A DNA stretch of 5,186 nt, from NCBI GenBank assembly GCA_022567055.1, contig JADFHU010000466.1, positions 1 to 5,186 of the forward strand. The letters run 5' to 3'. The number at the start of each line of letters is the position of its first letter. Positions within the stretch are counted from its first letter, which is position 1. Source of the DNA: Planctomycetota bacterium. GTDB lineage: Bacteria > Planctomycetota > Phycisphaerae > Sedimentisphaerales > Anaerobacaceae. Below are positions 1-5,182 of the stretch, one piece after another. A program made the translations under genes and the position numbers. The notes beneath the pieces were generated by a model. The model had not been told where the DNA came from and searched no databases. It worked only from the letters and a program-made list of their open reading frames with translations.

Positions 1-1
1 T

Positions 2-1573
2 GCTGCCATGGCTGTCCTGGCACGGCAACCCGGGTTGGGCGTCTTTCTCGGCCGGCATACGCATCTCCTAAAACCAGGTGTTATCTGGCATTTCCTGGGA
101 GCCTCGGTCCTTGCGTTCTTGGCGATGCTGCTCTTCAATCCCTTCCACCTGACCAATGTGACCCACATCTTCGAGATCAGCCTCGGTGAGAATGCCTCCT
201 ATTGGCGGGAGATCAATGAGTGGAAATCGGTGTGGGAAGAGAGTCCCTACGGACCACTCGGGCCCTTCTTCGCGATGTTACTGGTAAGTCTTCTGGTGTT
301 TGTAGCCCTGCTCGTCGTGAAAACCATCGCCGGCGCTAAAAGGAGAGAAATGGACCCGGAGGCCGGCGATGAAAGAGCGGGTTCGATTCGGATCGACCCG
401 CGTCTGCTGGTCATTGCAGTCATGACCATCTACATGGCCGTCTCTTCCCGGCGATTTATCGCCATCGCTGCCTTCGTGTCATGCCCTCTCTTTGCTCTCT
501 ATCTGCAACAGGCGGTCCGGGCCTTTTCGGATTTGCCTGGGAAGGGTCGCGTGATGGACATGTTGGCCGCACGCAGAATCAACTCGTGGACCAGAATACT
601 GTCTCGGCTGAGCATTGTCTATGTCTTGTGCTTCGGCGTGAGTTCTGCCTACGCGTTTGGGCGCCAGTTTGTGCTACCGCTCTCCCATCAGTCGGGCGGG
701 CAAACCGTGTTCGAGCGGATGTTGAGTGCCCATACCATGCCCATCGGTGCCTGTGCCTTCCTGCGTGAGAATGGGATCAATGGGAAAATGTTCAATGTCT
801 GGCGCGAGGGAGGTTACATCGCCTGGGCACAGGGACTCAGTTCGGGAACGGGTAAGGCCGATGTGGAACTCTTCATCGATGGTCGCGCTCAAGCGGCGTA
901 CGATCCTTCCTGGCGCAGGGAGTGGACAGACCTCATGGACTGTAGGCCCATTCTGCCTGAAAAGGGTCTGCTGGGGCCGGACTCCAAAGAACGCCGTTGG
1001 CAAGAGATTGGCGACTGGGCGGTCTCGCGTCTGCGCGGCCACGGCGTGACTCTCGCCTTGCTGCCCATGTCGCCAGAGACGAGACATATTACTCGGGCTC
1101 TCGACACACATCCGGACTGGCGTCTCGTCTATCTCGACGGTAAACATCGTCTCTTCGTCGATGAAAAAACGCCCTGGGGACAGCGGCTGGTGGAGGGTAT
1201 CCCGACGGGTCGGACACGATATGCGAATGAATTTGCCAGGGAACTCACGCTTGCCCGCTATCACTTGCGTCGTGGAACGACGGAAGATGCGCGTAGACAG
1301 GGACTTGACCATGCTCGATCCGCTTTTGCGATGAAGGCCACGCCGTGTAGTGCATCCCTGATTACTCGGCAGGCGGGCGCGATTCCTGAGCTGGAGGCAG
1401 AAACCGTAGCCTTCTGCAAGGAGGCCCTTTCGGCTTTGCGGAAGGGGACGGACAGAGGCGGGCAAGAGCAGGATGCACTGCAGCGAGGAGAGGCTGCGAG
1501 AGAATTAGAACGCTTTCTAAGAAGCAGACAAGAGGTGTCCCGCCTCTCTGACGTTGGGACGTCTACGCCGTAA
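2..1573 (+). CDS. Polytopic membrane protein, C-terminal part (5' end outside window)
   Basis: The reading frame is open to the left edge, and the first ATG (position 8) has no ribosome binding site, so this is the C-terminal part of a longer protein. Residues are numbered from that ATG. Hydrophobic segments lie at about 28-46, 87-107, 133-168 (probably two passes, around a conserved-looking SRRFIAIAAF stretch) and 200-219. A soluble region of about 300 residues follows. It contains NVWREGGYIAW (263-273), DGRAQAAYDP (291-300) and WRLVYLDGKHRLFV (371-384), then a charged helical tail with helical-hairpin character at about 406-445 and 488-512. From memory, this arrangement resembles uncharacterised bacterial membrane proteins distantly like PMT/GT-C-type glycosyltransferases, whose catalytic acidic loop would lie in the missing N-terminus. 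Glycosyl transfer is therefore only a possibility. The coding call is secure; the function is not. Confidence 0.85.
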   Translation, partial: AAMAVLARQPGLGVFLGRHTHLLKPGVIWHFLGASVLAFLAMLLFNPFHLTNVTHIFEISLGENASYWREINEWKSVWEESPYGPLGPFFAMLLVSLLVFVALLVVKTIAGAKRREMDPEAGDERAGSIRIDPRLLVIAVMTIYMAVSSRRFIAIAAFVSCPLFALYLQQAVRAFSDLPGKGRVMDMLAARRINSWTRILSRLSIVYVLCFGVSSAYAFGRQFVLPLSHQSGGQTVFERMLSAHTMPIGACAFLRENGINGKMFNVWREGGYIAWAQGLSSGTGKADVELFIDGRAQAAYDPSWRREWTDLMDCRPILPEKGLLGPDSKERRWQEIGDWAVSRLRGHGVTLALLPMSPETRHITRALDTHPDWRLVYLDGKHRLFVDEKTPWGQRLVEGIPTGRTRYANEFARELTLARYHLRRGTTEDARRQGLDHARSAFAMKATPCSASLITRQAGAIPELEAETVAFCKEALSALRKGTDRGGQEQDALQRGEAARELERFLRSRQEVSRLSDVGTSTP

Positions 1574-1615
1574 AGCACCCGGGTTGAGATTGGTCGCCCA
1601 CTCGCTCACCGCTGC

Positions 1616-1633
1616 CAGGTGCACGTGTACCTG
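1616..1633. promoter_or_regulatory. 18-bp near-perfect palindrome upstream of the small cysteine-rich gene
   Basis: CAGGTGCACGTGTACCTG is a loopless dyad centred on CACGTG. Eight of the nine symmetric pairs are Watson-Crick and the ninth is G-T. It lies 39 bases before the start of the small exported peptide, in the 99-base gap after the membrane protein gene. Its size and perfect symmetry without a loop suit a dimeric repressor or activator site better than an RNA hairpin. No convincing -35/-10 pair was found beside it, so an operator role is only suggested. Confidence 0.3.
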
Positions 1634-1672
1634 CAGTTGAAGAATACGGTTGGTTTAGAAAGGAGCATTACG

Positions 1673-1903
1673 ATGGAAAGAGCTAAAAAAGGTCTCCAGA
1701 GAACGATGTCAATTCTGCTTATCGTAGCCGCGGCTTATGGGGGGGTTTGTACTGTCTGGGCAGGCGATTGCGGTCCCCCTAACGCAAACATCAATTGCCC
1801 CGACGACAATGCCTGCTGTAGCGGTCCGGATCCTTATACTTGCAACCTCTGTGAGGATGATGAGGGATGTGAATCGGACGGCACATGCATAAACCCTTGG
1901 TAG
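1673..1903 (+). CDS. Small exported, acidic, cysteine-rich peptide (76 aa precursor)
   Basis: Translation most likely starts at the ATG at 1673, seven bases after a strong GAAAGGAG ribosome binding site (1658-1665). An ATG at 1619 in the same frame has no such site and would put a poor leader before the signal peptide. Residues 1-12 are basic, 13-30 are hydrophobic and end in VWA, which suits signal peptidase I cleavage after Ala30. There is no lipobox at Cys26. The predicted mature peptide has 46 residues, eight cysteines (33, 42, 48, 49, 57, 60, 66, 72), about ten Asp/Glu and no Lys, Arg or His. The spacing is C-x8-C-x5-CC-x7-C-x2-C-x5-C-x5-C, which suggests up to four disulfides in a knottin-like fold, or metal binding. 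The stretch EDDEGCESDG (61-70) could bind calcium. I do not recognise a family. It may be co-transcribed with the genes on either side. Confidence 0.75.
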   Translation: MERAKKGLQRTMSILLIVAAAYGGVCTVWAGDCGPPNANINCPDDNACCSGPDPYTCNLCEDDEGCESDGTCINPW

Positions 1904-1924
1904 CAATCGAATTCCCTTAACGAT

Positions 1925-1973
1925 TGGAGAGGTTCAAATCGTGGCAGCGGTCTGCCATGGTTTGACCTCTCCA
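1925..1973 (+). other. Long intergenic hairpin before the 314-aa membrane-anchored protein gene
   Basis: The arms 1925-1947 and 1952-1973 can pair over 22 base pairs around a CGGT loop. There is one bulged T near 1933-1934 and two or three G-U pairs. The inner part is TGGCAG/CTGCCA and the outer part is GGAGAGG/CCTCTCC. No T-run follows: the next bases are AGGGAGGA, a purine-rich, ribosome-binding-like stretch 21 to 15 bases before the next start codon. It is therefore not a classical intrinsic terminator. It could be an mRNA processing or stabilising element between two co-transcribed genes, an attenuator, a small-RNA fold, or a REP-like palindrome. Confidence 0.65.
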
Positions 1974-1994
1974 GGGAGGATCGGGAGCTAAACC

Positions 1995-2939
1995 ATGAAA
2001 GCAATCAATACCAGACTTTTCTTTAGAGTAGCCGGCTGTCTTCTCTTGGGTTTCCCGCTTGGCGTTTTGATGAGTGGAGGTCTTCGTTTGGTGATAGGCC
2101 ATCAAGCAGACGGGGATGCGTCGACGGATTCACAGAGGCATCTCCACGGCCAAGAGGAGCGGACCGAGACAAGAACCCTGCCGAGCCCGGGTCTCGACTA
2201 CGACCTCAGGCGGATACAGGAAGTCGAGGACCTGAGCAAGGCGATCGACAAGACCGTCTATCAGGTGTTCGACTTGCAGTGGAACGTCCTCGAAATGTCC
2301 ACTGATTTTTCCGAGTACGCCCAGGTCGAGACCTTTGTTCACTCGATCCCTGTTGCAGGAGAGGCTCTGCTGTCGGTCTCCCAAATCGCGCAGTTGCGGA
2401 AGGATATCGCGACCCTGCTCTATCTCAACGGCACAGAGGATCGTCGGCGTTGGTTTGAATATCTCTTCGATGCCGGCGAAACGCTTACTTCGCAGGGACG
2501 CGACTTGATCAGCGGGCTGGCCGAGAAGGAGGGGAAGGCCGATTGGATGGATCTGGAGCCCCTCGATCAACTCCTCTGGTACTTTTCGAGCTGGGAAGCC
2601 AACTGGAAGGGGCTGGTCGCCGAGGGGTCCCGTATGAAGGTCTTCCGCACAGAGACTGCGGAGATAGAGCGCCCGGCAAACAGGCTCATGATGCACAGGC
2701 CCACGGGAAAGTCCACTTACGAAAGGAAGACGGCCGGTCCGGTCTCTATCGACGATCAACTCATGCGCGAGGGATCGGTGTTGATGGCCGATGTGGAGGT
2801 CTTGGTGAAGAATCACCGGGGCATGGTGCGTCCCTATGTAGCCCGCTACTGGTTCGACTCGGAAAACGGGCGCTGGCGGCTGCAGTTCGTGATTAAGTAC
2901 TCCAGAAAACAGGACCACCATGGGAGTATTGTTATCTAA
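1995..2939 (+). CDS. Membrane-anchored protein of unknown function (314 aa)
   Basis: The start at 1995 is supported by GGGAG at 1983-1987, seven bases upstream. Residues 7-35 form a hydrophobic signal anchor (RLFFRVAGCLLLGFPLGVL and following), so the remainder is expected outside the cytoplasm. Cys15 is not in a good lipobox. A polar linker (36-66) is followed by a helix-rich region at about 67-215 (DYDLRRIQEVEDLSKAIDKT onward, then several amphipathic helices and a Trp-rich stretch near 195-204). The last 80 residues look beta-rich and end with RPYVARYWFDSENGRWRLQF (279-298), a pattern reminiscent of small NTF2-like or cystatin-like domains; that resemblance is a guess. No catalytic motif was seen. 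The gene lies 91 bases after the cysteine-rich peptide gene, behind a long hairpin, and ends one base before a dispersed repeat. Confidence 0.8.
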   Translation: MKAINTRLFFRVAGCLLLGFPLGVLMSGGLRLVIGHQADGDASTDSQRHLHGQEERTETRTLPSPGLDYDLRRIQEVEDLSKAIDKTVYQVFDLQWNVLEMSTDFSEYAQVETFVHSIPVAGEALLSVSQIAQLRKDIATLLYLNGTEDRRRWFEYLFDAGETLTSQGRDLISGLAEKEGKADWMDLEPLDQLLWYFSSWEANWKGLVAEGSRMKVFRTETAEIERPANRLMMHRPTGKSTYERKTAGPVSIDDQLMREGSVLMADVEVLVKNHRGMVRPYVARYWFDSENGRWRLQFVIKYSRKQDHHGSIVI

Positions 2940-2940
2940 A

Positions 2941-3019
2941 CCCCAACGTTGCATAAATATCAGGATATGCCTTCGGCATACGAAATGTGTTTTTACCACA
3001 GAGAACTCAGAGGACACAG
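2941..3019 (+). repeat. Left copy of an inverted repeat pair of about 80 bp
   Basis: This stretch matches the reverse complement of 4303-4382 at roughly 68 of 80 positions, with one single-base gap. Shared parts are CGTTGCATAAAT, the palindrome TATGCCTTCGGCATACG (stem 2966-2971 and 2975-2980, loop TTC), a T-run, ACAGAGAA, and TCAGAGGACACAG. It begins one base after the stop codon of the preceding gene. The hairpin is followed nine bases later by five Ts (2990-2994), too far for a good intrinsic terminator. Confidence 0.85.
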
Positions 3020-3080
3020 AGAAGCTATCGCCGCAGTTGTCCTCTTTCTTTTCTCTGTGAACCTCTGTGTTCTCTGTGGT
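2995..3080. repeat. CACAGAG-type inverted repeat
   Basis: The left arm 2995-3023 begins ACCACAGAGAACTCAGAGG and is complementary to the right arm 3051-3080, which ends TCTCTGTGGT. There is one mismatch and one unpaired base over about 29 positions; the loop is 27 bases. Each arm is made of about three imperfect units 9-10 bases long, each containing CAGAG. From memory, repeats of this kind ('ACCACAGAGAACACAGAG') are scattered between genes in many environmental bacterial genomes. The left arm overlaps the end of the 80-bp repeat. The structure fills most of the 192-base gap before the DUF1573 gene. Confidence 0.8.
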
Positions 3081-3091
3081 GGATCATAGAC

Positions 3092-3106
3092 CTCACCGAA
3101 GGTGAG
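3092..3106 (+). other. Small hairpin upstream of the DUF1573 gene
   Basis: CTCACC (3092-3097) pairs perfectly with GGTGAG (3101-3106) around a GAA loop. It lies 11 bases after the CACAGAG inverted repeat and 11 bases before the AAAAGGAG ribosome binding site. It may be the right boundary of the repeat element, because the left boundary also carries a six-pair hairpin with a TTC loop. It leaves the ribosome binding site free. Confidence 0.45.
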
Positions 3107-3131
3107 ATGAAGCAGCGAAAAGGAGATAGTC

Positions 3132-4163
3132 ATGAGACAGCTAGTGTCTAAATACGGGTGGGTGGCGATAGTGTTTGTCGTGTCTATCGGCCTGGTCCGT
3201 TGGGCCGGCAATCGCGGCCCAGCCGGGCAGTTCGTTTTCGCCGATGGGGACATCGGGACCTTTATGCCCTGGGATCAGATCGAGCGACCTGTCATGTTGA
3301 AGAACAGCGGCAAGGAGACCGTTACCATTACCCATGTGCAGACTTGCTGCGGGGTCTCCGTCTCTCACCCTTACCAAAAGGTTATTGCGCCTGGGTCGAC
3401 GGTGGCGGTGATGTTACGAATCCGTACCGATGATAGCCCTCTGGAGAAGGAGATCACCTTCGAAACGGACCATCCGACCTATCCCCTGGTGGCCTGTGAA
3501 TTGACCGGGCGTCCGGACCGGTCGGTGCCCTCGGCAAACAGAGGAGGCATATGGAGGATCACAGAGCGGGTTGCACCGGGGCAGGTGCTCCGCGAAGTGT
3601 ACAAGATCCTAAAAGGAGAGGGGGCCGATCTTGCATGCACGGCAGTCACGAGTTCTCCCTATGTCGAGGCGACGGCCCCGACGACTGATGAGAAGGGCGA
3701 CGTCTCCTTCGGCGTTCGGATCAGTCCCCATGCCCCCAGGGGAGAATTGACCTCCTTTCTGTTTGTGACGACCGGTCGCCGCGAAAGGCCCACGCTTAAG
3801 GTGCAACTTGTGATAGAGGTGGAGCGGGGCGTTCGCGTTTCGCCGCAAGAGGCGTTCTTTGACGTCGTGCGGGACAATGGACCGCTTACCAGGACGATCG
3901 AGGTGGAGGTGGTGGAGCCGGCTTGGTCCACCGTCCTGGTGGAGACGCCCGAGGAATCCTGTCTGGATGCAATTGTTCGGATGACCGACGAGGGCAAGTA
4001 CAAACTAGAGGTGACCCTGAACGCCGCTGAGATGCCCAGTGCGCTGAATGCCGTGATCGTGATTCACGATGGGAAGGGTGATCGTTTGGAAATACCGGTG
4101 CTGGCGATGAAGCAGATAACCCGCGACATTCAGAAACAAGTGGCGAGCATTATGCGGCCATGA
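3132..4163 (+). CDS. Membrane-anchored DUF1573-type protein with additional beta-sandwich domains
   Basis: Translation starts at 3132, six bases after AAAAGGAG (3118-3125). Residues 8-24 form one hydrophobic N-terminal anchor or uncleaved signal, which places the remainder in the periplasm or outside. Residues 33-127 match the DUF1573 pattern: FVFADGDIGTF, then VMLKNSGKETVTITHVQTCC, IAPGSTVAVMLRIRTDD, KEITFETDHPTYPLVACELTG. This is an Ig-like/ASH-like beta-sandwich. Members usually carry a CGC-type motif (SCGCT); here the position reads TCCGVSV (Cys72-Cys73-Gly74). The remaining 215 residues look like two more beta-rich domains (about 138-230 and 232-326). Cys122, Cys169 and Cys277 are scattered. 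No enzyme motif is visible, so a structural or binding role is likelier. The gene is bracketed by an inverted repeat pair, so its transcription may be separate from the genes before it. Confidence 0.85.
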   Translation: MRQLVSKYGWVAIVFVVSIGLVRWAGNRGPAGQFVFADGDIGTFMPWDQIERPVMLKNSGKETVTITHVQTCCGVSVSHPYQKVIAPGSTVAVMLRIRTDDSPLEKEITFETDHPTYPLVACELTGRPDRSVPSANRGGIWRITERVAPGQVLREVYKILKGEGADLACTAVTSSPYVEATAPTTDEKGDVSFGVRISPHAPRGELTSFLFVTTGRRERPTLKVQLVIEVERGVRVSPQEAFFDVVRDNGPLTRTIEVEVVEPAWSTVLVETPEESCLDAIVRMTDEGKYKLEVTLNAAEMPSALNAVIVIHDGKGDRLEIPVLAMKQITRDIQKQVASIMRP

Positions 4164-4199
4164 TCCTTTCCCGCAATTTGGAAATCACGCGTTAATAGT

Positions 4200-4271
4200 C
4201 TCTCCCAGAGGCCGCAGAGATTGAAGCAGACTTGACTCTTTTCTCCGCCGCCTTAGCGGTCTCCGCGAGAG
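4200..4271. repeat. GC-rich imperfect inverted repeat, part of the right-hand composite element
   Basis: CTCTCCCAGAGGCCGC (4200-4215) is complementary to GCGGTCTCCGCGAGAG (4256-4271) at 13 of 16 positions. The loop contains a further CCGC-CTTA-GCGG hairpin at the right arm. The 'GCGGAGACCGC' style resembles another common intergenic repeat type of environmental bacteria, different from the ACAGAGAA unit next to it. It starts 36 bases after the DUF1573 stop codon. No coding potential is evident in 4164-4432. Confidence 0.5.
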
Positions 4272-4286
4272 GGAATGTTTTTGGTT

Positions 4287-4301
4287 CCGGCCGGAGGCCG
4301 G
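4287..4301. repeat. CCGGCC/GGCCGG hairpin
   Basis: CCGGCC (4287-4292) and GGCCGG (4296-4301) form a perfect six-pair stem around a GGA loop. It sits exactly at the point where similarity between the two 80-bp repeats stops (4303), so it may mark a junction between two repeat modules. Confidence 0.5.
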
Positions 4302-4302
4302 G

Positions 4303-4382
4303 CTGTGTCCTCTGATTTCTCTGTCGTAAAAAAAATCTTACGTATGCCGAAGGCATACTCTGAAATTTATGCAACGCCGGGG
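4303..4382 (-). repeat. Right copy of the inverted repeat pair of about 80 bp
   Basis: Read on the minus strand, this stretch begins CCCCGGCGTTGCATAAAT and ends TCAGAGGACACAG, matching 2941-3019 at about 85 percent. The core palindrome is stronger than in the left copy: GTATGCC (4342-4348) pairs with GGCATAC (4352-4358), seven pairs around a three-base loop. Inside the element the similarity stops after CACAG, where the left copy continues as GAGAA and this one changes to GC-rich sequence. It begins 50 bases downstream of the minus-strand stop codon at 4433. Confidence 0.85.
4328..4358 (-). terminator. Possible intrinsic terminator for the minus-strand gene, inside the repeat
   Basis: Read on the minus strand, the seven-pair stem GTATGCC/GGCATAC (4358 to 4342) is followed by six bases (GTAAGA) and then eight Ts (4335-4328). 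The T-run is good, but the gap between stem and Ts is longer than in a typical terminator and the stem is only moderately GC-rich. It is in the right place, about 75 bases beyond the stop codon of the minus-strand gene, and would also separate that gene from the rightward genes. Confidence 0.4.
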
Positions 4383-4432
4383 TTAACGCTCCGCGTCATC
4401 AAGCAGTGTCTCTCGTTCCGCTTCCTCGCCCA

Positions 4433-5056
4433 TCATTGAACCCGCATCGAGCGAGCCTGCTCTGATAACTCGAGTACATAGTCGTAGGTGACATACTCGG
4501 GCGCTTTGCCGTCATCGCTCAGTTCCGCCATGGCGCCTCTGACAAACACATCAAACTCAGAGGGCTCAATCCAGTACCTATGCAGAGGATTCCCTTCTCT
4601 GGATTCTTGCGGTTCCTTTAGATTGAATGCACAGAGTTGCCTGTAAATGACAGACTGTGTACCCTTGGGAATGGGTTCTGAGTGAGGTACATAGAAAGCC
4701 CATTCATAGGACCAGCCATCCTTCTGGGTGTGGGCCAAGTGATACCCTGTGTAGCGGACCTCAGGGCCGGTGTAAGGCTCGATGCTGACGGTTCTGATCC
4801 CAAATATAACCATAGGCAGCTTGGGCAAGGGGCCACCCGGCATGAGGTCTTTGAACAAATGAGACTGATCAACATAGCGGTCATCCTGCAAATCGTCACT
4901 GTGCCAGGCGGTAATAATCGTGCCATCGTCAAGAATAAAGCTTATGGCATTGCATACACGAGCATTTCCCAACCTGTACCAGCCCATTCCCAAGCCTTCT
5001 CCGAGAATGGCTTCCTCTAGGGTTGGCTGGCACCGATATCCTTCCGGGACTGTCAT
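4433..5056 (-). CDS. Hypothetical protein, probably the C-terminal part of a larger or disrupted gene
   Basis: From the ATG at 5056 this encodes 207 residues with coding-like composition, no signal peptide and no membrane segment. Visible features are a compact start (MTVPEGYRCQPTLEEA), a likely beta-rich middle (NAISFILDDGTIITAWHSDD at 36-55, VIFGIRTVSIEP at 83-94), WSYEWAFYVP (115-124) and a charged helical C-terminus (SEQARSMRVQ). No family is recognised with confidence. The ATG has only a weak GAGG, 11 bases upstream, and it falls inside what looks like a continuous motif: FTMTVPEGY follows ITDEIRINEPIDEAQ in the same frame. The true protein therefore probably begins further upstream; see 5057-5182. 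It converges on the DUF1573 gene. Confidence 0.6.
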   Translation of the reverse strand: MTVPEGYRCQPTLEEAILGEGLGMGWYRLGNARVCNAISFILDDGTIITAWHSDDLQDDRYVDQSHLFKDLMPGGPLPKLPMVIFGIRTVSIEPYTGPEVRYTGYHLAHTQKDGWSYEWAFYVPHSEPIPKGTQSVIYRQLCAFNLKEPQESREGNPLHRYWIEPSEFDVFVRGAMAELSDDGKAPEYVTYDYVLELSEQARSMRVQ

Positions 5057-5182
5057 GGTGAATTGAGCCTCGTCTATGGGCTCATTGATACGTATCTCAT
5101 CTGTAATAGAACCCAGTCGCCACGGGCCGTTCTCTATGTCCTTAAACCAATCAAGTTTTTTAACAAGATAAACTGTGGCAGG
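5057..5182 (-). pseudogene. In-frame coding-like extension upstream of the minus-strand gene, without a usable start
   Basis: Forty-two codons in frame with the gene ending at 4433 read PATVYLVKKLDWFKDIENGP and so on to INEPIDEAQFT, which looks like real protein. None is ATG, GTG or TTG, and a TAA stands immediately before them at 5183-5185. The INEPIDEAQFTMTVPEGY pattern recalls the end of LolA-like or anti-sigma-associated periplasmic domains ('N.P.D...F....P.GY') as I remember them from planctomycete-type proteins. Possible explanations are a nonsense change (TAA is one base from TTA, Leu), a frameshift just beyond the window, a gene remnant, a sequencing error, or an unusual start codon (a CTG is present). 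Confidence 0.5.

Noticed and set aside
674..1465. A 263-codon open frame on the minus strand
   Set aside because: It lies wholly within the membrane protein gene on the plus strand, which has clear hydrophobic segments and protein-like motifs. The minus-strand product is rich in Arg, Ser and Pro, as expected of an antisense shadow in GC-rich DNA, and has no recognisable motif.
1619..1672. An earlier ATG for the cysteine-rich peptide, adding 18 residues
   Set aside because: It has no ribosome binding site and overlaps the palindrome. The strong GAAAGGAG at 1658-1665 fits the ATG at 1673, which also gives a normal signal peptide.
2130..3017. A 295-codon open frame on the minus strand
   Set aside because: It is antisense to the 314-residue anchored protein and begins inside the repeat at 2995-3023. 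The plus-strand gene has a ribosome binding site and a good N-terminal anchor.
2995..3080. A CRISPR-like array from repeated CAGAG units
   Set aside because: The units are only 9-10 bases, adjacent, imperfect and arranged as an inverted repeat; there are no spacers of regular length and no cas genes.
4192..4374. A 60-codon open frame on the minus strand between the two convergent genes
   Set aside because: It consists almost entirely of repeat sequence, has no ribosome binding site and gives a low-complexity product.
2941..4382. A composite transposon carrying the DUF1573 gene
   Set aside because: No transposase, target-site duplication or insertion sequence is visible, and the repeats are only about 85 percent alike. 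It is kept as a repeat-pair finding, not called as a mobile element.
4360..4400. An integron attC site suggested by GTTAAC and AAC/GTT pairs near the repeats
   Set aside because: The 7-base boxes do not fit RYYYAAC and GTTRRRY: GTTAACG has a C in the purine positions and CCCCAAC starts with a pyrimidine. No integrase gene is present.
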